A DNA stretch of 37,722 nucleotides from Treponema sp. (GCA_016287815.1 JAEEWW010000014.1:1-37722), one strand, 5' to 3'. Positions 7,040-16,000 are shown, numbered from the stretch's first letter. Made by a program: numbers and translations. The notes: generated by a model not told the origin, from the letters alone.

Positions 7040-8653
7040 TCAGTCGGCTTTTAAGCTGCCGATTTTTATCATTGTTTTTTGTGCAGATTTTTTCTGCTGG
7101 ATTCCGGCACTTCCTGTAATTATTTTTATTAGAATTGCGGCTGCTTTTTTTGAATAACTGTCGCCCATATTCCTGCTTATATTATAAAGTGCATCGCAGA
7201 TTGAATTTACAATTTCAAGATTTCCCTGAATTGAAGAGCGCATGATTATATCTTCGATTGAATTTAAAATCTGTCCGTTTATATCCAAGCCTGTGTTTGC
7301 AGCAGAATTGAGCAGGGCGGTTATAAGTTCGTATTTTCCTTCTGCTTTTAATAGCTTTGCCGTTATCGAACAGAAATAATCGCTTCCAAAATATCCGGAC
7401 AATAAAATAATGTCTTTTAAAAAAGAAGTATCCGTAACGTAATCCGGCGGAACATTTTTTGAATTTTTTACAGGACTTGTAAGAAATTCATAATAAGTTT
7501 GAAGAATTTCATAAACGGCCTGTATAAGATCCCTTTCTTTTTCTCCGTAATAGCCTTTTAAAAGAAGCTGCCTGTAATACTCAAGGCTTTCGCCTGAAAG
7601 GTTTCCCTGTACGGCTTTTGTTTTTGTTTCCTGAATCAGATTTTTGTGAAAAGGAAAAAGCTTATAGCAGACTGTTTCCCAGTTTTTACAGGAAAAAACA
7701 AAATAATTTGAATCTGTAAATATCTGAGAATTATTTAACGAGGCAAGGTCAAATAGTATTTTTCTTTTGATTTTTCCGTTTACAGGAGAAAAACTTACGG
7801 CGCTTTTGCCGTCGCAGAATGTCAGGGTAGAATCATCAGCAGCTTTAAAAATACAATCGTTTTTAATTTCCGGAATGATTTGTGCTGAAACATTAAGCAC
7901 TGCTTTTTCTGAAAAATCTGCCAGAGAGTATGTTTTTATTGTCCTGTCGGTAAATAAAATGAATATGCTGGAAGCTGAAGAACAGGCTTTTACAGGTTCT
8001 GCGCCTGTGTTTTCTGCGGAAAAATTTATTACTGTTTTTTTCCCGTATGGAGAAATCCTTATAGTGAAATTTTTTTGCAGGCTTAGAAGTGATGAATCAG
8101 ACAGGGCTGCTGCATTTTTGAAAGATTCATCTAAAACCCATTTGCAGATACCGTTTGCCCCGTAGCATTCTGTTTTATTTTCGTAGAGGACATAGAATCT
8201 TCCGTCTGTGGCTGGAATAATTTGTTTGGGCGGCTGTTCTGTATGTTTTTTGTAAATGGTTATCCCGTAAGGACTTACAATATAAAAATTGTTGTCTTTA
8301 TCGATATAAAATAAAAATCCGTGTTTTGAAGATTCTAAAATCCTGTTTTGTTCAGGAATGCGCACATTTTTTTCAAAAAGAATTTTCCCGTTTTCTGAAA
8401 AACCTGTAAGTTTGTTTCCGTCATGCAGAATTGCAAACCCTTCTGTTGTTTTTACGGGCGGACAAACTGCCTGACCTCCTGTAACGGTTTTCCAAAGCGT
8501 ATTTCTTTCGCTTAAAGAAATTTCCTGACAGAAGGTTTTTGCTGAAAAAAAGAATGAAAAAATTAAAATCAAATACAACTGTATCCGGCAAAGATTAAAT
8601 CTTCTAAAAAAAGAGATAAAAGAGAAGTGCCGTTTTTGTTCAATTTTTTTCAT
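7040..8653 (-). CDS. Exported protein with PQQ/WD-like beta-propeller N-terminal half
   Basis: The protein has 537 residues. A long basic stretch precedes one hydrophobic segment (LYLILIFSFFFSAKTF, about residues 27-42), an uncleaved anchor or an unusually long signal peptide. The next roughly 300 residues carry repeats of short beta-strands such as FAILHDGNKLTGFSENGKILFEKNV and RFYVLYENKTECYGANG, typical of PQQ-like or quinoprotein-type propeller blades. The last roughly 200 residues look helical (SIEDIIMRSS, AAAILIKIITG). It starts 15 bases after the methyltransferase stop, so the two genes are probably co-transcribed. No Shine-Dalgarno sequence is visible. No catalytic motif is recognised, and the function is unknown. 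A shorter start within the hydrophobic stretch is possible but would remove the basic region. Confidence 0.75.
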   Translation of the reverse strand: MKKIEQKRHFSFISFFRRFNLCRIQLYLILIFSFFFSAKTFCQEISLSERNTLWKTVTGGQAVCPPVKTTEGFAILHDGNKLTGFSENGKILFEKNVRIPEQNRILESSKHGFLFYIDKDNNFYIVSPYGITIYKKHTEQPPKQIIPATDGRFYVLYENKTECYGANGICKWVLDESFKNAAALSDSSLLSLQKNFTIRISPYGKKTVINFSAENTGAEPVKACSSASSIFILFTDRTIKTYSLADFSEKAVLNVSAQIIPEIKNDCIFKAADDSTLTFCDGKSAVSFSPVNGKIKRKILFDLASLNNSQIFTDSNYFVFSCKNWETVCYKLFPFHKNLIQETKTKAVQGNLSGESLEYYRQLLLKGYYGEKERDLIQAVYEILQTYYEFLTSPVKNSKNVPPDYVTDTSFLKDIILLSGYFGSDYFCSITAKLLKAEGKYELITALLNSAANTGLDINGQILNSIEDIIMRSSIQGNLEIVNSICDALYNISRNMGDSYSKKAAAILIKIITGSAGIQQKKSAQKTMIKIGSLKAD

Positions 8654-8668
8654 CAGATAAAATTTTAA

Positions 8669-9904
8669 TCAGTCCTGATATTCAAAACATGCCAGGCTTT
8701 CTATATGTGCTGTCTGCGGATAAAAATCTAAAAGATAAAGTTCGGTTAATCTGTATCCGGCTTTTATAAGCCAGGCAGAATCCCGCGCATGCGTTGCTGC
8801 ATCACAGGAAACCGAGCGTATATATTTTGGATGAGTTTTACAAAGCCATTGACAGACTTCTTTTTCCATGCCGCTTCTTGGCGGATCTATTACAACTGCA
8901 TCAAATTCTCCCTGTGCAGAAATAACCGAAGGTGCATTTTCTTTTATCCATTTTGCACCGCTTAATCCGTATGATACATGATTTTTGCCTGCCATGTTCA
9001 TTTCTGCAAAGACCATTGCATCCCGGTTGTGTTCAACCATCGTAACTTTTTCAAATTTGTCGGCTAAGAATACTGAAAAAGTACCGGCTCCGCTGTACAT
9101 GTCAAGAACGTTTTTTCCGGATAAGCCTTTGCACACAAGATTTACGGCTTTTTCCAGAACTTCAATGTTTGACTGAAAAAAGCCCTGAACGTCAAAAGAG
9201 ATTTTTTTCCCGTTTACAAGGACTGTTGCAATGTTTGAAGGTTCCAGAACTGTTCCTGAAAAATACCGGTTTACGACGCGCTTTACCTTGCGCTTGCCGC
9301 TTTTTATTACGGTTTCTTTTTCTGCCTGTTTTTCGCTCTGGCGGGCAATTATTACCTTTGCGGTGTTTTCTGAAACAACGCAGCTTCCGCCAAAAATATG
9401 AATGCGGCCTTTAGGCCGTTTTTCCAGCGGAGTTGAGGAAAGGTATTCATTAATTTCCTTTGTTGCTACAGGGCATTCGTCTATTTTTACAATTTCGTTT
9501 GAATGCTTCATTGAAAGTCCGCCGTCATGTAATTGAAAACGGCAGCGGTAGCCGGTGGAATTTCCCGTAACGGCCTTAATTTCCGGAACTTCAATATTTT
9601 CTCGTGCAAAACTTGATTTTAATAGTTCCTTTCTAAGTTCTGTCTGAAAATCCGCATCTATGTGCATCATGTTGCAGCCGCCGCAGGTCTGATAAAGAGG
9701 ACAAATGGGGTTTACCCTGTGTACAGACGGCTCAAGAATTTTTACTATTTTTGAATTATCGTAATCTCGTTTAGAATCGGTTATTTCAACTTCCAGTTTT
9801 TCTCCTGGAATTGCATAGGGAATAAAAACTGTTTTTCCTTCGTAAGAGCCGATACAGTCTCCCCCGGAAACCATTTTTTGCGCTATAATCTGTCTAATGC
9901 TCAT
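8669..9904 (-). CDS. 23S rRNA/tRNA uracil-5-methyltransferase (RlmC/RlmD/TrmA family)
   Basis: This SAM-dependent enzyme forms 5-methyluridine in structured RNA. The 411 residues are a normal length. An N-terminal TRAM domain (QKMVSGGDCIGSYEGKTVF) precedes the [4Fe-4S] cysteines CPLYQTCGGC, with the fourth probably in DECPVATKEI. The SAM motif is VLDMYSGAGTFSVFLAD and the catalytic region VIDPPRSGM. The nucleophilic cysteine lies in VSCDAATHARD, and the closing motif is FYPQTAHIES. The Fe-S ligands favour the RlmC/RlmD (RumA) group over TrmA; which uridine is modified cannot be read from sequence. The gene is divergent from the hydrolase gene at 9935, and the downstream propeller-like gene probably shares its transcript. 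Confidence 0.93.
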   Translation of the reverse strand: MSIRQIIAQKMVSGGDCIGSYEGKTVFIPYAIPGEKLEVEITDSKRDYDNSKIVKILEPSVHRVNPICPLYQTCGGCNMMHIDADFQTELRKELLKSSFARENIEVPEIKAVTGNSTGYRCRFQLHDGGLSMKHSNEIVKIDECPVATKEINEYLSSTPLEKRPKGRIHIFGGSCVVSENTAKVIIARQSEKQAEKETVIKSGKRKVKRVVNRYFSGTVLEPSNIATVLVNGKKISFDVQGFFQSNIEVLEKAVNLVCKGLSGKNVLDMYSGAGTFSVFLADKFEKVTMVEHNRDAMVFAEMNMAGKNHVSYGLSGAKWIKENAPSVISAQGEFDAVVIDPPRSGMEKEVCQWLCKTHPKYIRSVSCDAATHARDSAWLIKAGYRLTELYLLDFYPQTAHIESLACFEYQD

Positions 9905-9934
9905 CGCATAATCTTAACAGAAAAAAGGATAAAA

Positions 9935-10906
9935 GTGTACCGTATGAAGAAAGAAAGTTTTTTTCAGGTTATGAGGGACGGAACTGAAGTATTTGTAACA
10001 AGATATATTCCAGACGGTGAAGTACAAGCCCCGCGCGGACTTTTACAGATAAGCCACGGAATGCTTGACCACAGTGCCCGTTACGAAGATTTCTGCCGTT
10101 TTATGTGTGGAAAGGGCTTTGTGGTAAATGCCCATGACCACCGGGGGCACGGGCAGACAGGTAAGCATGCTTTTGAAACAGGCAAGGGGAAACTCGGCTA
10201 TCTTTCTGATAAAGACGGATTTATGACTGTTGTTGATGATTTGCATGAGGTTATAGAAAAACTGAAAGACGATTTTTCCAGTGGCGCTGAAAAAAAACTG
10301 CCGGTTTATCTTTTTGCTCATTCCTGGGGATCTTTTATAGGTCAGGCCTTTATTGAAAAATATGGAAAAACGATTGATAAGTGTGTATTGTGCGGCTCAG
10401 CAGGTCCAAGAAACCTGCTGATAAACAGCGGACGCTTAGTTACTTTTCTAATGAGCATTTTTAAGAAAAAAACTGATGAGTCGCCGTTTTTCAGGAAACT
10501 TTCTTTTGCACCGTATAATTCCCGTATAAAAAATCCTTTCAGCAAGAATGCCTGGGTTTGCCGCGATAATAATGTTGTAAAAGATTATGACGAAGATCCT
10601 TTCTGTACTTTTGTTCCGACACTTGAATTTTACTGCGAGTTAATGAATGGTCTTCATTTTATTCATCAGAAAAAAAATATAGAACGGATTCCAAAAAATC
10701 TTCCTGTGTTTTTGATTGTCGGCGATGCAGATCCGGTAGGCGAGTGGGCTGTAACCGTTGAAAAGCTTTTTAAGATTTACTGCAAAACCGGGATAGAAAA
10801 TTCATGCCTAAAGGTTTATCCTGAAGCACGGCATGAGCTTTTTAACGAACTGAATAAAAAAGAAGTTTATGATGATGTTTTACTTTGGCTTGAAAAAACT
10901 ACTTGA
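9935..10906 (+). CDS. Alpha/beta hydrolase, monoacylglycerol lipase/lysophospholipase-like
   Basis: This is a serine hydrolase of the monoglyceride-lipase/PldB type. The nucleophile lies in AHSWGS, the acid probably in VGDADPVG, and the histidine in YPEARHELFNE. The oxyanion strand is LLQISHGMLDHSARYEDF, followed by the typical VNAHDHRGHGQTG. Residues in between (roughly 170-250) form the lid. There is no signal peptide, so it is probably cytoplasmic, acting on lysolipids or monoacylglycerols. I chose GTG 9935 because AAGGA (9925-9929) sits 5 bases before it. ATG 9944, three codons in, is the alternative but lies 14 bases from that site. A longer TTG start at 9878 would overlap the divergent methyltransferase and is less likely. 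Confidence 0.88.
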   Translation: MYRMKKESFFQVMRDGTEVFVTRYIPDGEVQAPRGLLQISHGMLDHSARYEDFCRFMCGKGFVVNAHDHRGHGQTGKHAFETGKGKLGYLSDKDGFMTVVDDLHEVIEKLKDDFSSGAEKKLPVYLFAHSWGSFIGQAFIEKYGKTIDKCVLCGSAGPRNLLINSGRLVTFLMSIFKKKTDESPFFRKLSFAPYNSRIKNPFSKNAWVCRDNNVVKDYDEDPFCTFVPTLEFYCELMNGLHFIHQKKNIERIPKNLPVFLIVGDADPVGEWAVTVEKLFKIYCKTGIENSCLKVYPEARHELFNELNKKEVYDDVLLWLEKTT

Positions 10907-10932
10907 CTATAGCTTTACAGATTAGTTAAAGT
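10903..10932 (+). promoter_or_regulatory. Possible promoter for pcnB, near-leaderless
   Basis: TTGACT (10903-10908, overlapping the hydrolase stop), an 18-base spacer, then a weak -10 TAAAGT (10927-10932). Only 7 bases separate the -10 from the GTG start and there is no Shine-Dalgarno sequence. Confidence 0.4.
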
Positions 10933-10939
10933 AACAAAC

Positions 10940-12160
10940 GTGTTATTTCGATATTCTACAGATGAACGTGGCCGCCCTGTAAAAAAGGCGGTCATCTATA
11001 CAAAAGACGAACATAAGATACAGATTTCTAAAATAGATACGGATGCTCTTTTTGTTGTTTCACGTTTAAGGGATTCAGGTTTTACCGCGTATATTGTTGG
11101 CGGTGCTGTTCGTGATTTAATTGTTGGTCATACACCAAAAGATTTTGACATAGTAACGGATGCAACTCCGTCCAGAATAAAAAAAATATTCAGAAATTCC
11201 CGCATTATCGGCCGAAGGTTCAGGCTTGTTCATGTTGTCTTCGGCTCAAAAATATTTGAAGTAAGCACCTTCCGTTCTACGTCCGAAGGTTCTGTTGGTA
11301 ACAGCTTCGGTACAATTGATGAAGATGTAATGCGCCGGGATTTTTCTCTTAATGCGCTGTATTATGATCCGTTAAAAGAATATGTTATTGATTATGTAAA
11401 TGGCGTAAAGGACATAAAACGGGGAGTAATAAAACCAGTAATTCCTTTGGATAGCATTTTTGTTGAAGATCCTGTGCGTATGCTGCGTGCCGTAAAATAT
11501 TCAGCAACTACAGGCTGCAGAATGCCTGGCTTTTTAAAGCGGAAGATAAGAAAGTCTGCACATCTTTTATCCCCGGTTTCTCCTTCAAGACTTACCGAAG
11601 AATTACAGAAGATTATAAATTCTTCCCATTCTTTTGATATTATTTCAAAAATGCTTGAAACAGACCTTTATATGTATCTTCAGCCAGGGGCAACTGCAAT
11701 TATGTATTCAAATGCAAAATTTGAGCACAGTTACCTTGAAAATCTTAAAAAACTTGATGAGTTTGTAGCAGCAAATCCGGATGCACGGCTTGGCGAAAAA
11801 CTTTATTTTATGGTTTACGATTTTATTTCTGAACTTACTGACTGGCGCAAAGAAGTTTCTGAACATTCTTCAGCAGGCGAACTTTATGTAAAAACCTGGA
11901 CTGAATGCCGCAACTTTGTTCTTCCGATGAATCCTCAGAGAACAGAACTTGAATTTGCAATTAGAAAAGTTCTGAAAAATCTTGGAATACAGATGTATAC
12001 GCCTAAAAAAGGAAAGAAAGCTGCTCCTTCTGCGTCTAAAACAGTTTCCGCTGCGGCGGGTAAGGCCAGTACGGTAAATGCTTCTCCTAAAGCAAAAACT
12101 GCAAAGCACGCAAAAAAATCCCGTGCGGCAAAAGACAAAATCAGCGAAAAAGCTAATTAA
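10940..12160 (+). CDS. pcnB: Polynucleotide adenylyltransferase
   Basis: This nucleotidyltransferase belongs to the class-II poly(A) polymerase/CCA-adding family. The 406-residue protein has YIVGGAVRDLIVGHTPKDFDIVTDATP at about residues 53-79, carrying the G-[GS] and catalytic DxD motifs. It is followed by RRFRLVHVVFGSKIFEVSTFR and DEDVMRRDFSLNALYYDP, then the RNA-binding helical body. It would add 3' poly(A) tails, or CCA if it is the only such enzyme in the genome. The last roughly 50 residues are a Lys/Ala/Ser-rich low-complexity tail that probably contacts RNA. It starts at GTG; no in-frame ATG is nearby. Its 3' end overlaps the convergent P-loop/Asp23 gene by 8 bases. Confidence 0.9.
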   Translation: MLFRYSTDERGRPVKKAVIYTKDEHKIQISKIDTDALFVVSRLRDSGFTAYIVGGAVRDLIVGHTPKDFDIVTDATPSRIKKIFRNSRIIGRRFRLVHVVFGSKIFEVSTFRSTSEGSVGNSFGTIDEDVMRRDFSLNALYYDPLKEYVIDYVNGVKDIKRGVIKPVIPLDSIFVEDPVRMLRAVKYSATTGCRMPGFLKRKIRKSAHLLSPVSPSRLTEELQKIINSSHSFDIISKMLETDLYMYLQPGATAIMYSNAKFEHSYLENLKKLDEFVAANPDARLGEKLYFMVYDFISELTDWRKEVSEHSSAGELYVKTWTECRNFVLPMNPQRTELEFAIRKVLKNLGIQMYTPKKGKKAAPSASKTVSAAAGKASTVNASPKAKTAKHAKKSRAAKDKISEKAN

Positions 12161-13025
12161 CGCCTGTAATTTTATCTATGATTATACTTACTTCCTCTAT
12201 AAGAATGCCTGTATAGCGTTCGATATTGTCAATTACGTATTGCTGTAATGTGTGAATCGTGCCTGTAAGCTGGGTTCCAAACGGTGCGTCTATCGTAATT
12301 ATAAGGCGATAGCCGTGACTGTCTGTTTTTATCGTAAGTTTTTTTACGCGGACTTTCGGCATACATTCGGCAACACAGTGCATTGCCATCTGTGTAAGAG
12401 CTGCTTCGGAAATTGAAATTCGTCCTTTTTTGGAAAATTCAGGACGTACAACCGATTTTTCAAATGGCTGGGAATCAGCGCCCTTTTTCTTGAAAAGTTT
12501 TTTCTTTTCAAAGAATACACAGATTGAATTATAAAAAATCTGCGGATAATTGCGTTTTACTTCTATTGCCGGAACCGGAATGATGTGTTTGCCTTCAATC
12601 TGTCTTGAACGTATTGCTTTTTCTATATCTTCGCGCGAAGCAACATCTTCAATTTTTATAATTTTTGAAGGTGGCGGCAGCTGCAAACGTGTGGCAATTT
12701 TAATTACCATTTTTTCAGAGGTTCCAAGAATAAGGATTTTTTTTATATGGGTTTTGTGGAGCGTTTTTGCTATTTCATCGCGATGGCCTTTATCGTCAAA
12801 AAGGGCAGCACGGACAGCTCCCATATATGTTTTTTCCTTTTTTGCAGAATGTCCTGCAAGAATTTTATCATCCTGAATAAGAAGTCCGTCATCAATGATG
12901 GCGTTTATGCCGTATTTTTGCGCAAGAAGTTTTGCACGGAAACTTTTTCCAGTTCCGCTTTCTCCTACAAGAGCATAAACCATAATTCCTGTTAATTTCT
13001 GGATTAAATCATTAAAGGACTTCAT
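12153..13025 (-). CDS. P-loop NTPase fused to an Asp23/DUF322-like domain
   Basis: The 290-residue protein carries a Walker A motif GESGTGKS at residues 21-28, in an N-terminal domain of about 180 residues with kinase-like features (IIDDGLLIQDDKI, ILILGTSEK). A basic linker (FEKKKLFKKKGAD) leads to a C-terminal segment of about 95 residues (ISISEAALTQMAMHCVAECMPKVRV...IEEVSIIIDKITGV) resembling Asp23/Gls24 (DUF322) alkaline-shock domains. Asp23-like proteins act near the envelope in Gram-positive bacteria; the joint function here is unknown. Its ATG overlaps the pseudouridine synthase stop by four bases (ATGA), so the two are translationally coupled. The Asp23 match is a judgement from pattern, not a search. 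Confidence 0.8.
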   Translation of the reverse strand: MKSFNDLIQKLTGIMVYALVGESGTGKSFRAKLLAQKYGINAIIDDGLLIQDDKILAGHSAKKEKTYMGAVRAALFDDKGHRDEIAKTLHKTHIKKILILGTSEKMVIKIATRLQLPPPSKIIKIEDVASREDIEKAIRSRQIEGKHIIPVPAIEVKRNYPQIFYNSICVFFEKKKLFKKKGADSQPFEKSVVRPEFSKKGRISISEAALTQMAMHCVAECMPKVRVKKLTIKTDSHGYRLIITIDAPFGTQLTGTIHTLQQYVIDNIERYTGILIEEVSIIIDKITGVN

Positions 13026-14032
13026 ATATCTTTAATTATAGACAACGATGTAGTGTTTATCAAGGTTTTGTTTAACATTTTTTCAAAATTTGTCAGAATA
13101 AAACTTTTTATTACAGGCGGAATCCCAAGCGGATTATCAGAAGGTATTTCAAGCTGAAAGGCGTGCAGGAAAAAATCCTGTACTTCGTTTATTTTGGTTC
13201 CGCCGTAAGCTGTATCGCCTAAAAGCGGAAACCCGTAAAATGCTGCCTGACTTCGTATTTGATGTTTACGCCCGGTTTCTATCTGGATTTTGCATAACGT
13301 TACAGGTTTTGAATTGTATGTGCCGTAAGCCAAAGGTTCTGCAAAAGACACGGCATTTTTCCCTTCTTCAAAGTCAGATTCTTTTATCTGTACTTTATGA
13401 AAACTGCTTCCAGTACTGGTTTCATTTATTATCTTTGTTTTCCAGTTCATGCCGTGTTCCATTTTGCCTTCAAGCAGTGCAATATATGTTTTATTTATTT
13501 TATGCTCAGAAATTGCTTTGGAAAACCATTTTGCGCCTTGCAAACTTTGGGAAAACACAAGAATGCCTGTTGTTTTTTTGTCCAGGCGGTGGAGCGGACC
13601 TGGTGTAAAAGAAAGGGAAGTGTTATTGCCGCTTTTTTTCCAGAGTTCTGCAATCTGCTGTGCAAGAGAATCATTTCCCTGAACGTTGATGTTATACGGT
13701 TTGTTTATAACAAGAATATGTTCATTTTTGAATAATATGTTTTCTTTGCTGAAAGCAGAAAAGGCAGCAGAAGCGAGGCTCACAGCAGAATTGGCGGAAT
13801 CTTGGAAAGTTCTGGAATCAGATGTCCTGCACAAAAAAGATGCTATTTTTAATTCATCGCTTTCACATATATGGTATTCGGCTTTAGTTTTTTTTCCGTT
13901 GATTTTTATAAGTCCGTTTCTTATTGATTTATAGATAGTGGAAAGATTTTCCTGAGACAAGAATTTTCTTACAACTCTGTCAAGGCGTCTTCCTTCGTCA
14001 TTTTTGTCAGGAAAAAATATACTGAATTCCAT
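13022..14032 (-). CDS. RluA-family pseudouridine synthase
   Basis: The enzyme isomerises uridine to pseudouridine in rRNA or tRNA. The 336-residue protein has an N-terminal S4-type RNA-binding domain (LDRVVRKFLSQENLSTIYKSIRNGLIKINGK). The catalytic domain has ILVINKPYNINVQG and PGPLHRLDKKTTGILVFS, whose Asp in HRLD is the catalytic residue. It also has KTYIALLEGKM, and GRKHQIRSQAAFYGFPLLGDTAYGG. The S4 domain suggests an RluC/RluD-like rather than RluA-like enzyme; the modified site is not predictable. A perfect TATAAT lies 7 bases upstream of the ATG and no Shine-Dalgarno sequence is seen. It is co-transcribed and coupled with the P-loop/Asp23-like gene. Confidence 0.93.
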   Translation of the reverse strand: MEFSIFFPDKNDEGRRLDRVVRKFLSQENLSTIYKSIRNGLIKINGKKTKAEYHICESDELKIASFLCRTSDSRTFQDSANSAVSLASAAFSAFSKENILFKNEHILVINKPYNINVQGNDSLAQQIAELWKKSGNNTSLSFTPGPLHRLDKKTTGILVFSQSLQGAKWFSKAISEHKINKTYIALLEGKMEHGMNWKTKIINETSTGSSFHKVQIKESDFEEGKNAVSFAEPLAYGTYNSKPVTLCKIQIETGRKHQIRSQAAFYGFPLLGDTAYGGTKINEVQDFFLHAFQLEIPSDNPLGIPPVIKSFILTNFEKMLNKTLINTTSLSIIKDI

Positions 14033-14039
14033 ACAGGCT

Positions 14040-14045
14040 ATTATA
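14040..14045 (-). promoter_or_regulatory. -10 box for the pseudouridine synthase gene, near-leaderless
   Basis: On the minus strand TATAAT is followed by 7 bases and then the ATG at 14032. No convincing -35 is seen at normal spacing (14063-14068 reads TAGCAG). There is no Shine-Dalgarno sequence. Confidence 0.5.
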
Positions 14046-14087
14046 AAATTCTCTTTAAAAAACTGCTAGAGTTTTAAGAGATTCTAC

Positions 14088-14115
14088 TAGACAAAACTTA
14101 CTTAGTTGATAAAAT
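14088..14115 (+). promoter_or_regulatory. Promoter for the PAP2-like gene, near-leaderless
   Basis: TAGACA (14088-14093), a 16-base spacer, then TAAAAT (14110-14115), ending 7 bases before ATG 14123. There is no Shine-Dalgarno sequence. The promoter is divergent from the one for the pseudouridine synthase gene in the same 90-base gap. Confidence 0.5.
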
Positions 14116-14122
14116 ATTATGT

Positions 14123-14602
14123 ATGTTCTCTGGCGCAAAAACTAATATACAGTTGTTTCTTCTTAATCCTGTTTTAATTGCCTGCATTTTCAGTTGGTTT
14201 TGTGCGCAATTTATAAAAACAGTTGTTAAACTTTTTTACGGACAAGTTCATTCTTTTAAGCAACTCTTTGAATTGATGTTCTGGCGTACAGGCGGACTTC
14301 CTTCAAGCCATTCATCGCTGGTTTCCTGCTTATGTACAACCATTGGTTTCCGTTCTGGAATAAATTCTGATATTTTTGTTCTTGCTTTCTGCTTCATGCT
14401 TATTACGATGCGTGACGCGCTTGGGGTTCGCAGGGCAAACGGAATTCAGGCTAGACGTCTTAACGAAATTGTAAAGATTTTAAACGAAAAAGGAATGTCT
14501 GATTTTAAATTCCTTAAGGAAGTTCAGGGACATTCTCCTATGGAAGTTTTTATTGGTTGTCTTTTAGGCTTTTTTATTGGTCTTGCGTTTTCAGTTCTGT
14601 AG
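14123..14602 (+). CDS. Divergent PAP2 family (DUF212) membrane protein
   Basis: The 159 residues are a normal length for the small divergent PAP2/acid-phosphatase-related family. Recognisable segments are the N-terminal membrane helix (LIACIFSWFCAQFIKTVV), GGLPSSHSSLVSCL (PSSH phosphatase-type motif), FCFMLITMRDALGVRRANGIQA, and GHSPMEVFIGCLLGFFIGLAF, which supplies a late His. About four membrane helices are predicted. The substrate is unknown; a lipid phosphate is plausible by analogy with PAP2 enzymes. It leads the operon-like run into the rnf-type genes, with only 12 bases to the next start. Confidence 0.87.
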   Translation: MFSGAKTNIQLFLLNPVLIACIFSWFCAQFIKTVVKLFYGQVHSFKQLFELMFWRTGGLPSSHSSLVSCLCTTIGFRSGINSDIFVLAFCFMLITMRDALGVRRANGIQARRLNEIVKILNEKGMSDFKFLKEVQGHSPMEVFIGCLLGFFIGLAFSVL

Positions 14603-14614
14603 TAGCAGCTATTT

Positions 14615-16000
14615 ATGAAGATTACAAAAAGTGTTTGTGTTTACCTTTCCATCATTGTTTTAGCTTTACTGAGCCTTTTTATTTTTCATAAAGTTCCAGT
14701 ACATCATTTATGGACAGGATATGAAACTCTTGCAGTTCCTGTTTCTATGCCTGAAAGTAATGTTCTTGATGTACTTAAAAACTGTGGCTGCGAGGATGTA
14801 GTTTCTCTGTCGTATCAGAATAAAACATCTTTTTCTGATTACAGTCCTGTTCAAAAAAAGAATCCTTTTATCGATTATCAGCAGAAAACAAATTCTTTTT
14901 TCTTTGATAAAAGCAGCAAATATCAGATTTACTATATCCCGGAAAAATTTTCAGCAGCTGTTGAGCGCTCTTACCGGGTTCTTTTAAAAAATTACAATGT
15001 TGAAGCCTGTCTTGATTCTCAGGTAAGATTTCCATGGACAACTCCTTTAATCTGCTTTATTTTTGCATTTTTTCTTACTTTTTTTTCTAAACAGAAAATT
15101 TATTTTATTGTTACCGCATTCTTTCCACTTATTTTTACTTTAAGCCAGCCTTTTTTTGCGCCGGCTGGAGCCGTGTGTTTTTTGCTATTTGGAATTTTTC
15201 TTATTCAGAACATCAGGCGCAGAAGCGGTTTTGTCTATGTAATCCGCAATAGTTTTTTAACTGTTTTCTTTTTTATAATTCCTGTGCTTTTTGCTTTTGC
15301 AGTTTCTTTTTTAACGGGATTTCTGCTTTTGCTTTGTGTTTGCGCTTCTTTTTCGCTGGAGCATTTTCTTTTTATATTTGAACAAAAGCGTACGGAAAAA
15401 GTTTTGTTTAAAAGTTCTTTGATTCTCCCGGCACAGTATGTGCCGCTTGTAACTCATTTTAACCTGCGGATTATGGCTTCCTGTATTTTTGTAACAGGAT
15501 TCTTTTTAGCTCAGTTTTCTTTGTCTTCAAGATTTTTACCGTCTTCATCTGCAAAAGACTTGCTGATTCCCTCTCCTGCAAGATATAATAGGGATTCAGC
15601 AATAGTTTCGCTTACAGATTATATTGAATGGACATGGTATACACTTACGTATCCTTACCGTTCATTAAATTCAAAAGTAACTAAGGTTGAAAATGGAGAT
15701 ACAATTGTAATTCCGCGCTTTGAAAAAAACTCTGACGGGATTGTTCAGACTGATGAAGTTGTCTTTAAGTATGACAACGAGTTTAAACAGAAAATCGTTG
15801 ATGAGATTGATTTAAAGAGCGAAAATTCGATGGAAAAACTTTTAAAACGACAGGGAAATCTTAATTCTGCTGTTTTTTCGGCATCAGGTTCGGGAAGCGG
15901 AGATTTACATGATTTTTTAATTCTTATTTTAGAATTTTTACTGACTCCGGTTGTTTTGTTTTATTTATTAATGAGAATAAAGAAAAATGATAAAAATTAG
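14615..16000 (+). CDS. Membrane protein of unknown function heading the rnf-like genes
   Basis: I do not recognise this 461-residue protein. It has one N-terminal membrane helix (residues about 8-27) and an extracytoplasmic segment of about 115 residues. A block of four to five hydrophobic helices (about 145-260) follows, then another at about 290-310. A soluble loop of about 120 residues comes next, and a C-terminal helix (FLILILEFLLTPVVLFYLLM). The loop contains YPYRSLNSKVTKVENGDTIVIPRF, which looks like a small beta-domain. Its 3' end overlaps the rnfC-like start by 14 bases, and the PAP2-like gene lies 12 bases upstream. Tight coupling to rnfC suggests it belongs to the same complex or assembly pathway, but that is an inference. 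Confidence 0.75.
   Translation: MKITKSVCVYLSIIVLALLSLFIFHKVPVHHLWTGYETLAVPVSMPESNVLDVLKNCGCEDVVSLSYQNKTSFSDYSPVQKKNPFIDYQQKTNSFFFDKSSKYQIYYIPEKFSAAVERSYRVLLKNYNVEACLDSQVRFPWTTPLICFIFAFFLTFFSKQKIYFIVTAFFPLIFTLSQPFFAPAGAVCFLLFGIFLIQNIRRRSGFVYVIRNSFLTVFFFIIPVLFAFAVSFLTGFLLLLCVCASFSLEHFLFIFEQKRTEKVLFKSSLILPAQYVPLVTHFNLRIMASCIFVTGFFLAQFSLSSRFLPSSSAKDLLIPSPARYNRDSAIVSLTDYIEWTWYTLTYPYRSLNSKVTKVENGDTIVIPRFEKNSDGIVQTDEVVFKYDNEFKQKIVDEIDLKSENSMEKLLKRQGNLNSAVFSASGSGSGDLHDFLILILEFLLTPVVLFYLLMRIKKNDKN

Noticed and set aside
9878..9934. Earlier TTG start for the alpha/beta hydrolase
   Set aside because: It would overlap the divergent methyltransferase start and has no ribosome-binding site; GTG 9935 has AAGGA at good spacing.
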